From: Branchiostoma floridae | Taxonomy: Eukaryota > Chordata > Leptocardii > Amphioxiformes > Branchiostomatidae | Reading direction: 5' to 3' | Length of the DNA: 64,000 nucleotides | Assembly: GCF_000003815.2 (NCBI RefSeq) | Contig: NC_049993.1 | Location: 7,231,089 to 7,295,088 of the forward strand | Part shown: positions 45,970 through 58,371 of the stretch, in pieces | How the letters are laid out: every line of letters starts with the position of its first letter | Numbering within the stretch: position 1 is the first letter of the stretch | Position numbers and translations under genes: made by a program | Notes under the pieces: generated by a model | Database searches by the model: none | Seen by the model: only the letters and a program-made list of their open reading frames with translations | What the model was told of the DNA's origin: nothing

Positions 45970-46320
45970 ATGGATGGCCACACAATTGTGATGACATTAC
46001 ATGGAGGGATGTGTTGCGCAGCGATTGAAGATGTACAAAAACTCCATGCTCCGTTGCTGGACAAGGGATACCCGATTTTAGCAATAGAAATACAAGAAAA
46101 TTGTATGTTCCATTTTCATTTATCAAGGAGAAAACGATTTGTTTTTACGTATCGTGCTTGTCTCAAAGACAATTTCAGTTCTGTCTCTTCTGAATTGACA
46201 GCTAATGAAACACAGTTCCATTCAAAAGTGCCGAGTCAGGCTTCTCCAACTTCCAGAGGCCCGTTGTCCTTCAATCTAGGCAGCAGTTCTGATATAATTA
46301 CTCTGTATCGACAAAGCTAA
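45970..46320 (+). CDS. Protein-like open frame, unknown
   Basis: A 116-codon frame from an ATG directly after an in-frame stop region to TAA at 46318-46320. The first half reads like a folded domain (MDGHTIVMTLHGGMCCAAIE, then LLDKGYPILAIEIQENCM); the second half is Ser/Thr-rich and probably disordered. It precedes another plus-strand candidate exon at 46565. No family was recognised. Confidence 0.25.
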   Translation: MDGHTIVMTLHGGMCCAAIEDVQKLHAPLLDKGYPILAIEIQENCMFHFHLSRRKRFVFTYRACLKDNFSSVSSELTANETQFHSKVPSQASPTSRGPLSFNLGSSSDIITLYRQS

Positions 46321-46564
46321 CCAATAAAGATTTCGCCATGTCAGTTTCCTGACCATTCAGTCTCCCGAATCCATTCATTACTTCAGACTATCTTCTTATT
46401 AGATGGAGATACGAGCGAGCCGAGTCAATAGATCACACAACCGGACAGAGCAACTTGTCTTCCTGTCGATAATACTTACCGCAACAGTATGTAGTCAACC
46501 TGCACTTGCATAAACTTTCGATCCCGTTTTCTGGATTTTGCTGAGGGAGGCTTTATGTCGTTAG

Positions 46565-46787
46565 GAATATCCCGGTAACAAATGTGCGGAACAGAAATCT
46601 GGACAGAGGAGATATTGACTTATCGAGCGAAGATGATCTTCGGGAAAGTGATGCTCCCAGGGAATGCTTGATAGATTTGCAAATCAATGATAGAGGGAAT
46701 ACTCAGGGTATCAATCATACAATCTTTATGGCTATAATGACCACGGCTACAGATGCAGAGGATGATACCGAGTGCTTTTATCAAAGG
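46565..46787 (+). CDS. Candidate internal exon, acidic segment
   Basis: A possible acceptor (GGCTTTATGTCGTTAG, ending at 46564) and a good donor (TATCAAAG|GTAATG) bound about 74 codons. The product is acidic and polar (DRGDIDLSSEDDLRESDAPR) with a middle hydrophobic patch (GINHTIFMAIMTTATDA) and ends DAEDDTECFYQR. It leaves two bases (phase 2). It does not join in phase to the exon candidate at 47401-47462, so an exon is missing or the two are unrelated. Confidence 0.3.
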
Positions 46788-46816
46788 TAATGATTTTGTG
46801 TTAGTTTTATAACAGG

Positions 46817-46822
46817 TTTATT
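46817..46822 (-). terminator. Polyadenylation signal AATAAA
   Basis: TTTATT on plus, 46 bases downstream of the stop codon of the minus-strand candidate exon 46868-47161. Confidence 0.35.
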
Positions 46823-46867
46823 TATGCGCATGTTCCAGTTAAGATCGTCTCAGAAATCTTTAAATCT

Positions 46868-47161
46868 TTAACCAGAGCAGAACAGACCAATGTAGCGAGT
46901 GTCAGATGTAGTCCACCTCCAAGTAGGGCGTTTCCAGCATATCAAACCTTCACTGCCAATCCAATGACCCCTACCGAACGACTTACACAATGGGAAGTTT
47001 TGTCTCACAGCAACAAATGGTAGTTCAGACCCTCCTAATCTCTCAGAGAAAGCATTTCCATCTCTGTCTACAGCAAAGCGCTCCCCAGATCCCCATCCAT
47101 CAATCTCCTGAGCCATTTGTCGGAATGAGAGTTTCCTAATTATCCGCCCACCGTTTTGCAT
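46868..47161 (-). CDS. Candidate last exon, unknown protein
   Basis: A 97-codon minus frame ending in TAA at 46868-46870 with an AATAAA close behind. It starts at an ATG (47159-47161), or may be entered by splicing at CGGATAATTAG or ATGGCTCAG. The product is globular-looking: RQMAQEIDGWGSGERFAVDR, then FSERLGGSELPFVAVRQNFP, then a Trp-rich end (GHWIGSEGLICWKRPTWRWT). The complementary plus strand has many stops, which favours the minus reading. No family was recognised. Confidence 0.35.
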   Translation of the reverse strand: MQNGGRIIRKLSFRQMAQEIDGWGSGERFAVDRDGNAFSERLGGSELPFVAVRQNFPLCKSFGRGHWIGSEGLICWKRPTWRWTTSDTRYIGLFCSG

Positions 47162-47400
47162 TGCCGTTAACGGGTCGTCAAACGGTCAATCTTAACCCCA
47201 GGTGCTGCCTACATAATCACGACAATCAGCCGCCCTGATCAGTTTTGCATTGACCTCTCGGAGACGGTCAGCACACCCTAAGGGGAGTCTCAACCCAGTT
47301 GTTTCACCCTCGTCAACAGCTTTTCTGGGGAATAAAACTGCAATCCCGCGATCGTTAAGGGTTTACTTCTGGCCTGCTTCTCGTTGTCGGTCCTTTTTAG

Positions 47401-47462
47401 CTGCAGATGATTATATCACTGATTTTATGGGCCCGGTAGTTAAATCTGAGGTTGTAATGCAG
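47401..47462 (+). CDS. Candidate small internal exon
   Basis: Strong acceptor (TCTCGTTGTCGGTCCTTTTTAG) and a donor (AATGCAG|GTATTG) bracket 62 bases reading ADDYITDFMGPVVKSEVVMQ, phase 1 in and phase 0 out. The surrounding frame stays open (47250-47477). It is short, so chance cannot be excluded. Confidence 0.27.
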
Positions 47463-50225
47463 GTATTGGCCAGATGAACCCTAAGGGCAGGTGAATGACT
47501 CCAGGTTTACATGTCCAGGGAAGACGTGCTGCCAACTCATCACAATAATATACATGTATGTAGTCCTGTGCAAAATTATCCATATAATACCTAACAAAAG
47601 CAATAATCTGAGTTATCATATACAACTAAGTAGTCATATATTGTAGTGCTCTTAATTTCTTGGGGTTTTATTCCTTTATCTACGATAAGCCTTCGGTAAA
47701 AAACAGGTCAATATCAAAAAGTGCAAAATTCAACATCTTTTCTTGTGAAAGAAATTGCTGGATACACATACTCATATATGAGTATAGTGCAAATAGTCAT
47801 GAATCAATACTACAAGTCTCTATCATATATATTTCCATACTATTAAAGACTGGCCTTTACCGAAGCAAAGAGATTGACTCAAGAAGACACAAGGGTGACA
47901 TCATGCCGCATGCACTACATGTCAGAAATGTCAGAATCAAAAGTATTCCATATATTCGTAACGACATCTCAAAGAAGCATTTACATCAGCCTAATGGGGA
48001 TAAAACATTCATATGCACGTCGTGGCGATAAGGAAGCCAAAATTAGATCCATTATTATAAACATTATGGAGATAATTCAGCGTAGCGGCAGTTAATGCTG
48101 TGAATGATGGAACCTTCTATTGACGTCATCCGCTTAACGAGACGATAATTCGTTTGCTTTACAACTTGATGCAATTTGGGAGGTAACCTGGGTACAGTGA
48201 TCATTGCTGTAATCAGACGCTATTGTATAGAACAATGAGTGCACTCACCGTCATCGCAAGTGATTCACATCCTGTAAGTATATAACAATATATGTCTTAA
48301 ATTGTTTTCCAACTTTGCGTAGAGAAGCTACTATTGTCCTACATTGTTTTCCAACTTTACATGGAGAACGTACTATTTCAAATTCAGGGAAGAAAAATTG
48401 CGTCATTGAAAGATTCAGCCACATAGGCACTTAACTTGCTGGAGCTTCCCTAGAGAAGCCCCCCTCCCTTCCCAAAGATATAAATTGGCAGCCACGTGAT
48501 CAGAAAAATGCGAATCCACGGTTTGTTGCAGCGGAACGAACGGTTTCAGTGAGGTGATAAGTCCCTAGCAGAATTACTCCGCGTTAACATTTGTATTCTG
48601 CCTTGCTTCCAAGCCAATTCAGCGGACTTATCTATTTCACAGGCGCGCGCCAAGTGCAACTTCCGTTCCCCCGATAGGTTTTTAAAACGGTAATGTATTG
48701 CGATATGACGCTTTTGTCACTGGGGCCGGGGTGGGTTCAAGGTAATCTGGCAAAACTACCAATTCTATAGAAGCCCCCGAAGCGTTCCCAGCGACGGTCA
48801 CTTGATGTATGGGATGCCGTTAAACCGTCCTGGTTTTCTTAATGAGGTGGCAACCTTGTCCCCCGACAGTTTTTTACGCCCCGATTCTGCCAACAGGACT
48901 TGTCTAAATGGATGATGGACGGTGGTCGTTTTCAGAGCATACTGAACACTTTGTTAGTCGGTCGCTTGCTTGGGGGCATGAAACAGTCAGTGAGTTCTCA
49001 AATGAAGTGAAAATGCACGGGTCAACTTGAGATGCAATGCTGTATTTTGTCTTCATCTATTAAGTCACGGCCGTGAGCAAACACATCCGTCACTGTTTGT
49101 GCGATACAAGGGCCTTTAGCTTTACTTCCCACGTCCGTATTTCACGTACTTTCCTCTAATGCTCCACCAGGCTCAAATACCACACAGTCAAGGGCAGAGG
49201 GAAAAGGGTCAGGCGTGAAACATATTGCTATCGTTTCCCGATTTGTCTTCCTGACATCTGGCGATACAACATATGCGGAACCATCATTTGTCACTGTTCA
49301 GATGTTCTTCATGCTATGGATTAAGCCACGCTTCCCGTAGCAACTTCTAAGAGGAGCTAAGCATGTCTAATATCTTTAACAACTTTCTTTCCTTTTGACG
49401 GGCTTTGTTAGATGCTACCTATAGATTGGATAGATAGGCGAAAATAAACCTTCCATTTTTCATAAAAGGATGGGATTGATTATGTGTCGTTTAATGATGC
49501 GAATGAATTTCCTGAGTCTCAGATAAGCTAAGCAAGTCTAATATATGAAACAAATAGAGTCATTTTGATGACAAATGGTAGACTTAGTCAGAAAACAGAT
49601 GTACATATTATACAGAGTTGTGTAGCTATGGCATCCTTTTTTATGAAACTCGTCGTGACAAGATCACCTGAGTTGTTGGGATAGGACTTCAAGTTTGTGT
49701 CCACATCCACATTAAATCTCTATGACTCAATAAATTAAGATAAAGGAGAAAATTGCACACGGAACCGGATTATTTCGAGGCGTAAATGAGGCAATTACGT
49801 TGAGTAGGAAAGGGGTTTGTACAGACTTCCGGGAACCTTTGACCCACCCCTCACGTCACACATTCCATAGAACAGGGCATTCAAAATAGAATTCCTGAGG
49901 GCGACTGATGGGCACCGTCTAAATTTCGTGAGTAACTCTATCTCTGTAAAATTATGCTATCCACTGACAAAACGGCAGACGGCAGACAAAAATAACCTTC
50001 TTTGATAGCGAAAGCAAACTTTTCGGGAGTGTAGCCCCGGTGGACACGTCGATGAAGATTAGACATTAAGGTAGTAAGATACACCAAAAAGCAGTTACTC
50101 AAGTCTGAAACGTCTAACCGTTTCCAAAATCATATCTAGTTGCTTAAGCAACTGCTTGTGGGCGTGTTATGGTAGACTGACGAATACCGCGGGGATATAC
50201 GTACCTCCCGGTCTGTTCACAATTA
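47463..50225. other. No recognised gene
   Basis: Overlapping plus frames at 47660-48095 (123 and 73 codons) are AT-rich and contradictory. A full CRE-like TGACGTCA lies at 48121-48128 and a small tandem duplication at 48301-48377. The rest is unique non-coding DNA. Confidence 0.4.
48301..48377 (+). repeat. 42-bp tandem duplication
   Basis: ATTGTTTTCCAACTTT at 48301 is repeated at 48343, and the homology continues through GGAGAA/AGAGAA and TACTATT. Confidence 0.85.
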
Positions 50226-51036
50226 GGTCACGGCGTCTCGGTCCCGGGCTGATTTTATCTTCGGGGCCCGGCCATGTCCAAAAATAACCCGGTAGCCACA
50301 GGGTGCCCCGCAGGGGTCCCGCCCGAAAGTGCAAAAAACTTGAACCACCCAACGGAGCCCTTATTCCAATTGTGACTGAAGCATAAGTAGGGCTAGAAGC
50401 ATACGGCCTGGAAGTAGCAATCGTGCCCAATCTCTGGCCGCATCCCAAATGTTGGTACGAATCTATCTATTCAGTGGGTGTCGATAACAAGCTTGGAACT
50501 ATTGTCCTTGTCCGCCCGTCTGGTGTGCACAGATAACGTTAAGACTAATCAATATCTTACTGCCGGTGGATTAGGCTGGTGAATATTTTTAAAATTGCCA
50601 AAAACAAACGTTCTTCGTTGTTAGTGTGGCATCCCTAATGTCCACGTTCAAGGTCGAAGGTTCAAATGCGACGACAAATTCCGACTGTAAAGCTCCTGGT
50701 AGGTGCCAGCAGTCGAAAGGAATGGAAGAATCATCTATCAAACAAATCCACGCAGTCCCTTGACACCATATACGGTCAAGCCTGTTGAAATTACTCGCCC
50801 CAAAAACTTCCACATCATTTCTTCGATAATAATGATTTGCCACAGCGCACAGCTCAACACAGCTGTACAAACGCGACCAGTTTGCAGGAACTTTTGAAAA
50901 GTATAAAAGACAAGAAACCACACAAAACGTAAAATTGTCATAGGAATGATTTGTGTATAATTTCTGACATACCCTTTTATTTTTCTTTCGTAAAAACAGC
51001 CAGGTCGGGCCCCGGGTTGGAAAATGTGACCTTGGT
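50226..51036. mobile_element. Inverted-repeat element, AGGTCAC ends
   Basis: The right 140 bases (50895-51036) match 51820-51955 of the element at 51769: TATAAAAGACAA, ATTTGTGTATA and a GGTTGGAAAATGTGACC end. The left end AGGTCACGGCG (50226) is its probable inverted partner, in a GC-rich block full of CCCGG/CCGGG. A 93-codon minus frame (50167-50448) lies in that block and is probably not a gene. The left border is tentative. Confidence 0.4.
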
Positions 51037-51326
51037 AGACTTTCAAGGTGAAGAAAGTTCTAAGTCTCGCCGGTAATGGCCTTGAAGATTGTGTTTACAA
51101 TAAGTCTTACATGAACCCTCGACCCTTACGGCGCACTGATAAGAAGTAATGCGGAACTGATAAGGATCCGAACACATTGCATACCACAGACAAACGGCTC
51201 CCTGGCTTCGAATATTAACAAAGGCTTACATTGTATGCCTATTGGAGGTATTGTTCGTGGGTGGAATTTTTAGACTGTGGGTATCATCTATATGGACTTA
51301 AGAGAGGGTGCCTTACACCCTCAAGG

Positions 51327-51536
51327 GTGCGGTCACATAGGTTGTGCGATCGTCGTACGATTTTGATACCATAGGATTTTCAAGTAGGTCGTGACAGAAG
51401 AAACCACCGACATGAAAGCAAAACAGCATTTTGTGTACCAAGACAGTTGAACTTTGCAGGAGACGTGCATTTTTGTCCTCCAAAATGCCCCAAGTTAGCG
51501 ATCATACGACGATCGCACGGCTTATGTGACCGCGCT
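51327..51536. mobile_element. MITE, GTGCGGTCACATA ends
   Basis: The left end GGGTGCGGTCACATAGGTTG and the right end, in reverse GAGCGCGGTCACATAAGCCG, pair and continue through TGCGATCGTCGTA. The element is 210 bases. The right flank is TAA, the left flank CAA. It is followed at 51537-51665 by sequence resembling part of the 39943 element. Confidence 0.75.
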
Positions 51537-51768
51537 CTAAGGCAGCGACCTCGCTACGACTGCAACGCGACCGAGCGATTAGACAGAGCGCTTACGAATT
51601 TTATAAATAAAACAACCGAGCATTTTACGCTCCTTGTGTTTTTTTGCATGTCTTTTAAGTAATAGTTTTGATCTGGCATGGTATAGCAATCGCTGCCTAC
51701 AGGAAGGGAAATCCGGTGGATAACTTCAAATCGGGACAGAAGACGGTACCAACTTCCAACCATCTCTG

Positions 51769-51961
51769 AGGCTTAGGTCGCATTGCCCGGACGGGCAGCT
51801 TTCGGGAGGGAAAAGAGTGATATAAAAGACAAACAAAAACAGAAAATGTCAACATAAGATTCATGGACATAATTTGTGTATATTTCTAGGTATACATTTT
51901 AATTTTTCGTTTTTTCAAACACCCCGGCAGTGCCCCGGTTTGGAAATGTGACCTAAGCCTG
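51769..51961. mobile_element. MITE, AGGCTTAGGTC ends
   Basis: AGGCTTAGGTCGCATT (51769-51784) is inverted at 51945-51960 (reads AGGCTTAGGTCACATT in reverse). The 193-base element has an AT-rich centre. Its right half is shared with 50895-51036. Confidence 0.78.
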
Positions 51962-52182
51962 AATCATTACTCACGTTACACCTGTTCAGTAATCATTCGC
52001 ACTTTACCTTTTTCTCCAGAACCGCCATTTGTAACCACCATTTGTGTCTATAGCTTATTTGGATAAAAAGTTTCATTGTAGCCTTGCAAGCACGACTCCC
52101 ACTCTGAAAAGAGAGATTCTGACTGCTGTGAATAATTTCATCAGGTTGAAAAATCACCCGATAACTTGGCTCTTTCTTCACA

Positions 52183-52293
52183 ACCAATATATATACAATC
52201 ACATCCGACGTCTCGGTGACCACCTGTCACCTTCTCCAGTATAGCCATGAGGAAGGTGACAGGCGGTCGACTGTGATTGTATGTGATATTGGT
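52183..52293. repeat. Long imperfect hairpin (111 bp)
   Basis: The left arm starts ACCAATAT and the right arm in reverse also starts ACCAATAT. Both share TACAATCACA and CCTGTCACCTTC blocks around a loop near 52237-52249. The left arm has about ten extra bases. It may be a tiny fold-back element or a structured RNA. Confidence 0.75.
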
Positions 52294-54947
52294 TTTGAAT
52301 GAATAACCTTGTTATTCTGAGATTCTGACAACTATGACATGGAAAACGCTATAAATGTTCACTTCACCTGACAATAAAACATTTAGCCAGGGACTCGTAT
52401 GCTTTTACGGCTGCAATCTTGCCACTGACATAGCCAGGGGTTTTAAGTTTTCATACGCGATCTCTGAGCGCGTAAAACTACGAAACAAAGTTTTTTAATC
52501 TCCGCCCGAAGGTAGGAGATAGGATCCGACAATATTACCATTTGACGGATCACTGAGGGATGTCGGAAATGGGCTGGAGGCGTGGATACAAATCTATCAC
52601 CAACCAAGCGCTCAGAGCCATACGTCCGTATGACAAGCCCTTCACAACTCATGCTTCAAATGGTGCGGTCTTCCAGAGCACATTCATCTCTTCTTTTTGC
52701 GAACTCATTAAAAAGAAACGTCCTATTCTGGTGATTTTATTCGGCGCCTATAAATCAGATACGCTGGTATAACACCAGTGTTTATGACCTTTAACTATAA
52801 TGGATGAGCTGTCCAAGTGGAAACGAACAGAGATAGCTTTCGCGAATGCAGTTCATCCGAAGTGCTTTGGATTCCCTGCCGCACGTTGATAGGCAACAAT
52901 GTACAACGGTCGCCAGATTGATGCTACGTCGTCAGCTTCAGGCATTGAGTTGTAAACAAAGTAGTTTCGGGTTTATATTGCAAACTCTATATGGCCGAAC
53001 TTATACTGCGCCTGGCACAAAACGTTTTAGTGGACTATATCTCCGGGTTTATTTTTTTTATAAGTCATTGATATTGAGCTTCATTTCATTAAATGTTCGT
53101 TAATTTCTTCTTCATTACTTTAGAATAGCGTGGCATGATTTTCATGCACATTTGCGGTACCAAGTACCAGGGCTGATAATTTGGTAGTTCTCGAGTCACC
53201 CAAATGTCGCAAAGCCGATTGTCAAACAGTGCTTTTATGTTTTTTATTTACAACTATATTTATCTTCTTGGTGTAGATCATCAACTACGTAACAGACAGA
53301 CAGGCTATCTGAATAGTGAATCATAACCAGAAGAAGAAATAACAACATACACATCCCTAGACTCGGAGGGCACATTCGCAAGTGGGTGGCCATCTTGGTC
53401 CATGGCTGTAAGATTACGTCATACCTCATTACAATGAGCCGGAGGTATGTCAGAGAGACATCATATCGCAAGGTCTTTCATAGGACAAAGATGTTTCTGT
53501 TTGGGCGTGATATTCGTTAACAGGGCGCTGGGGAGTTGAGATAGCGCCATAACGCTACTTTTCAGTAAAGGACAACCATGAATCAGCAGTGGCACGTGAA
53601 CCTTGATATCGCTGGCCTTCATGCCGTACGTGTAGCTAGAACCGCATCAGATCAACTACGCCAATGGCTACAATCAGACCCGCCAGGGGAATGCTTTTAT
53701 TGATGTTGCTTGTCTAGCAGTAAGTTAGGTGGTTACTCGAAACGTTATATGAACGAGTCATTTGCTGATGGACATGTATTGATTGTGAGAATTTTGCTAA
53801 CGCTTCAAGGAATGTCTTTTGACGTCAATTCACCTGCAGACCTAAATTGTCGTTGCTCATTAGAAGATACGATGTTTTGTTGGTTGATCCAATGTTTTCA
53901 GACAAAGCAGCGATCCAAGAAGATATGTTGTGACCGCTAGGTGCCACCGTATGCTATGATCGCTCTCCGTCACAGCCCAAACTACCAACAAGAAACACAA
54001 CATGGAAGTCCCTGGTCATAATCAATCCATCATCATGGAAAGTTCCGTAAAGGTGTCTGAGGAAAACTCTTCTAGATCTGCCCTTGCCTTGACATCATCC
54101 GGGGCATCAGTCATGAGGAAATTGTACGATCTCCACGACTTCCTCTCCAGAGCGCGCACCCGGTAACCCTTGCTCTCGGTACAAGCTTGACGGATGGCTG
54201 CGCTCTGGTCCTACTATTGCCGGTCTTTCAAAGCTTTCAAGAGCGGCTTACGAAGGCTAAGAAAATGTACAGAACTATTCGTCAGAATGAGGCCTTTGAA
54301 GGCTATGGCGTCGCTCCAACAACCTATCTAAACCATCGTGAAAAATGGTGAAAATGGCAACATATTTTGAGATGTATATTTTAGTATGCCACTTCACATG
54401 TAATCACGAACTTTCCCACAAGAAGCCCAGCTACCAGATTGTTGAAAAAAGATCAGTTCAATGAGGTTTATGTCTTTTCTATTGACATTAAGACATAAAT
54501 GTTATTCTGTTCCGAAGTACTTGTCATAGACTGGTAGTAGCTGTAGTAGTAGCATTGACATTATCATAATTAGATTACTATTCTACTTGATATCACTGAA
54601 AAACATCAAACATTAGTTTTTTCTGTTTGCTTCTTTCAATACCTGTCGCCATAGAAATCGCAATGGAAGGTAACAGTTGAAAAGTTCACTTGACTAGCAG
54701 TGGGGTCATTTGACAACGCAATGAGCAAAGTTACTGAGCCAAGGGATCACAGGGGTTTACAGTAATGCCCATGTGTGGCCGGCATATAACACACCCCAGG
54801 GTACCGTCACTCATCACGCAAATCCGCGGGCCGGGGAGAATCCTCCTCCGCACGACTCGTCCTCGCACATCGACGATATTCAAACATTATGGTACCCCGC
54901 GAGCCCCCAAGGGACGCTTCCTGTCAAAGTGGGATTATATTGCTCAG
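52294..54947. other. No recognised gene
   Basis: Open frames at 52443-52772 and 53710-53940 are short and unrecognised. A short perfect hairpin (TTTATGTCTT...AAGACATAAA) lies at 54467-54499. Confidence 0.4.
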
Positions 54948-55027
54948 TTATCGCTTGTGGTAAAACGAAGGGTGTATTCATCACGCCCTTCCCATTGGAC
55001 GTGAGGAGATGTGAATCGGTGTGTCAG
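54948..55027 (+). CDS. Candidate internal exon, Cys-containing
   Basis: An acceptor-like GGGATTATATTGCTCAG ends at 54947 and a consensus-like donor, TGTGTCAG|GTGAGA, follows 55027. The 80 bases read IACGKTKGVFITPFPLDVRR then CESVCQ, phase 1 in and phase 0 out, with three cysteines suggesting an extracellular segment. The same frame is open from 54773 to 55177 (134 codons), so a longer exon is possible. No family was recognised. Confidence 0.28.
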
Positions 55028-57228
55028 GTGAGACTTGGAGTACTTGATGTTCAACTACTCCGTGTAGAAGACACGCAGTTCCGGATCCCGGGAGAGCACC
55101 ACTCGTGCTTTTCACTGTTATCTTTTGGATCCTGTAAAAGCCAAAGTTTTCAATCCACCAATGCACTTACTTTTTAGCTACGGAGAGGGACTCCATTCAA
55201 CATCAGCATTCATATTGCAGTGTGTATGAAAAAAAATAAACTCCAGCAAATGTTAGTAGCGGTCACACTGTAAATATCACTACAATCGTGCCAGATCAGC
55301 AATTCCTGTAAAGTTGACCGACAGGCACTCATTGTAGTCACCAAGCAGACGTGTCAGCTGGATAAAAAAGAGAAGAAAGTTGGCCATAGGGACAAATATT
55401 AAAGTTACTATGGGTTTTCAGTCAGCATTTGGCAGCCTATCTCGTGGCCGAACAGTTCACTCTCAGACCAATTAACTCCTACTAGAATTTTATTCCTAAC
55501 TTGGCAAAATTCCCCTATTACTATTTGGCCAGGCGGGAGTCTGGTAGAGACTCGTACACTCAATGCAGGATTCATATCTGGTACATCCGTAACGAGACAT
55601 CCTAATCCTCATAGGAAGTACCCAAAGGATGTACACAAATCCGGAAGGCCTTGATTTTCGGTAAACCTGTCAATGATTCCCAGTTGTCACCCTTTCTAGA
55701 CAGATATGCATATTCCATCACGTCGTCGCTCTGACATCTTTGTGAAGCGCTTGTCAAGAGCGGACGACCTATCTACACACATGTACGTCCCCTATGGGTG
55801 CTTTAAGTAAGAGCTGCGCCGTTGCTTCTGTTTTATCGAGAGTACTTGTTGCTCCTACGCGCCCCTTGGTACTCAACTGTTTTTTCTTCCGGAACAATAT
55901 CTATCCCCATAACATAATGTCAACGCCGAATACTCTATACAGACAAATGGCTAGAGACGGCCTTTAGGTAGGATTAAAAAAGGATTCTATCTTTTTCGTG
56001 TCTGTCATTGGAGGCATAAGTGATCATTAATCATCTTTGTCTTGGGATTGTGACAAATGACAATATCGTCTTCCCAAGGTCACTTAAAGTATTCCCAGAC
56101 AAAATTTGTTCATACCGTCCTTTATGAAGTTCTTACTTTTCCCTGACTGCTGATATTTAAGGATATCTGACATAACGACAAAGATTGATCGACCACAAAG
56201 TTCACAGATAGATTTAGCAAATGGCGACCCAGGGTTTCTTCCTCAAGTGTCTCGTACAGATAAATACAAAATGCCAGAGCTTTTACGCCTATATAGGTCC
56301 ATTCTATAACAGTTAGGATGTTACTATTGTTGATTAATGGACTGCCAGTCTTCTGCCGCTCCGGAAACTCCAGTCAAGGAAGGAGTGACCCGGGGGACAC
56401 ATCCATCCTTAAGCCGGATTTTACGGATCAATAAAATAGTTCTTTGCGAGACTTGTGTGCACTCAAAAAAGACGCTGTCGCAGTTATCGGGGGCTTTGAG
56501 TGATGTATAGCACTTATTCATATCTCTGGAAGTTTTGGATGTGTAACAATTTGAGTCTACAGTCTACCTCAAATTACTTACATTTTAGATTATTCACGTA
56601 TTTTATCATTTTTCGTATATTGAAAATGTAGTTCCCGTGTTTTCAACACTTAAGTAGAAACATGGAGGTACTGGGAGTGCAAGAAAATCTTAAACACGTG
56701 CACAGATATCTAGGGCGACTTCATTTCATGAAAACACCAAAATTTCCATTGAAAGGAACCCGGAGCATTCTAGCCATCTATTCCCATCCAAATACCAATT
56801 AACGAGGGTGCCACCCAGAACGCCTCCGTGGTTACCTGACCCAACCCACTCCCGCTACCTCTTACGTAGCGTCTGGAGTCGTTCACCACCAAATTTCTAC
56901 CTGTCGATATGCGTAGACTGATTTAGAGCCTCCCTGGGGAATCCTGACCTGCACACCCTTAGATAAGGCTGTACAATATTGCACGACACAAAAGGTACAT
57001 ACATCACTCGGCTTATCAGGGCCCAACACTGGATACTTTTGTATGCTCCGTTTCCCTGTCCTTCAATATTGAAGGGAACAGTCACCAGTGTAACCCTGCG
57101 GTGGGAGCGCTCCGGTGGAGCAGAGACACTTAATCACAAGTTCACTTTGTCTGTCCGTAGGCTCAAACTGTGCTTATCTCTCTTTCTGTTTCTCTGTCCC
57201 TCTCTTTACAGCGCGCGTGTGTCGTGTG
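55028..57228. other. No recognised gene
   Basis: Unique AT-rich sequence; no supported feature. Confidence 0.45.
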
Positions 57229-57376
57229 TGTGTGTGTATCTATATGTATGTGTGTATGCATGTATGTGTGTGCGTGTGTGTGTGTGTGTGTGTACGTGTG
57301 TGTGTGTGTACGTGTGCGTGTGTGTTTGTTTGTCAGAGACACATACGTACACACGCACACACAGCCACACGCACAA
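57229..57376. repeat. TG array followed by CA array (hairpin-forming)
   Basis: A TG-rich stretch (57217-57335) is followed after about 20 bases by CACACGCACACACAGCCACACGCACA, so the two can pair as a hairpin. The many open frames over it (up to 160 codons) are low-complexity artefacts. Confidence 0.95.
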
Positions 57377-58368
57377 CGTACAGAAATATAAAATATGCGT
57401 GTGCGGGTGTGGAATCTGTGTATATTTCAAACAGTTATTCTTGAGTAAAGAACTTATATGATACTAAGAATTGCCGCCATTTGAAGCTGACAAATGTAAC
57501 GTGCCCGCATATCAGTGCTCAGCAGTCCCAAGGGCTGGCCAGAAGTGAACGCCCGACCTTGTCCTTCAGAAGTGATGAGATTGCCAAGTTCAGTCCGTCG
57601 TACATGTGTTTCATGCAAATCTCAAAAGTACTCTCACTGGTCTACAGGGATAACAAAGGAACCCACTAGTGCAGAAACGTGGTAAAGGGGGAGCGTACTT
57701 GTCAGGGCTTGTCAGTACTGTACAAAATTACTGTACATCGTACATCTATCTTCTTAATTGTGTACAGTGTCTTCATACTTAGACAGCACTGCTACAAGCG
57801 AGCGATGCAGATTGATCATTAATTTAGCTGAAATCAATCTCTATCACTGCGGATATGCCCTGATGGTTATATACTGCCCATTTAACTGAAAACTAAAAAG
57901 GGAATGGTATATAGCCTCATCAAGGAAGGGCCTTAATTATCTTTCAACTGCCCCGGGTTTCATTATTGTCTCTGGAAATGATTGTTGATTGCCCATTTCC
58001 ATAGCAGGTTAATGCCTTTAATACGTTATCAATCTTTCCGTTCCAACTTCCTGGGAAACCTGTTTCCAAAGTTGAGAACAAGTGGCGAGTGAGAAGTCGT
58101 TCACAGCATTCTAAATCTACTTAACACGGGGTGATAAAGTTTGGGGTGGGAAATTACGAACATAAAGGTAGGCGGAGACCTGAGAGAACAAGCTACGTGT
58201 ACTACAAAATACGATTGCGTGGGAGGGGTAAATGATGAGATAGTCTTCAAACTTCTTTTCTATCTCCCTAAATGTGTGATAGTCACTTGACTGCTTTGTC
58301 AACCTTATCCCGACTACTGTTAGCGGTGAAGTGTGATGGAAGTCGCAAATTATATACGGCACAGTACT
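57377..58368. other. No recognised gene
   Basis: A 62-codon plus frame at 57481-57669 is protein-like in places (SFRSDEIAKFSPSYMCFMQI) but lacks splice signals. The rest is non-coding. Confidence 0.4.
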
Positions 58369-58371
58369 TAA

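Noticed and set aside
50167-50448. 93-codon minus open frame rich in Pro, Gly and Arg
   Set aside because: Falls in the GC-rich CCCGG-dense block of a mobile element; no splice or start support.
56979-57461. 160-codon open frame on plus and several others across the TG/CA array
   Set aside because: They consist largely of Val-Cys or Thr-His repeats encoded by the microsatellite.
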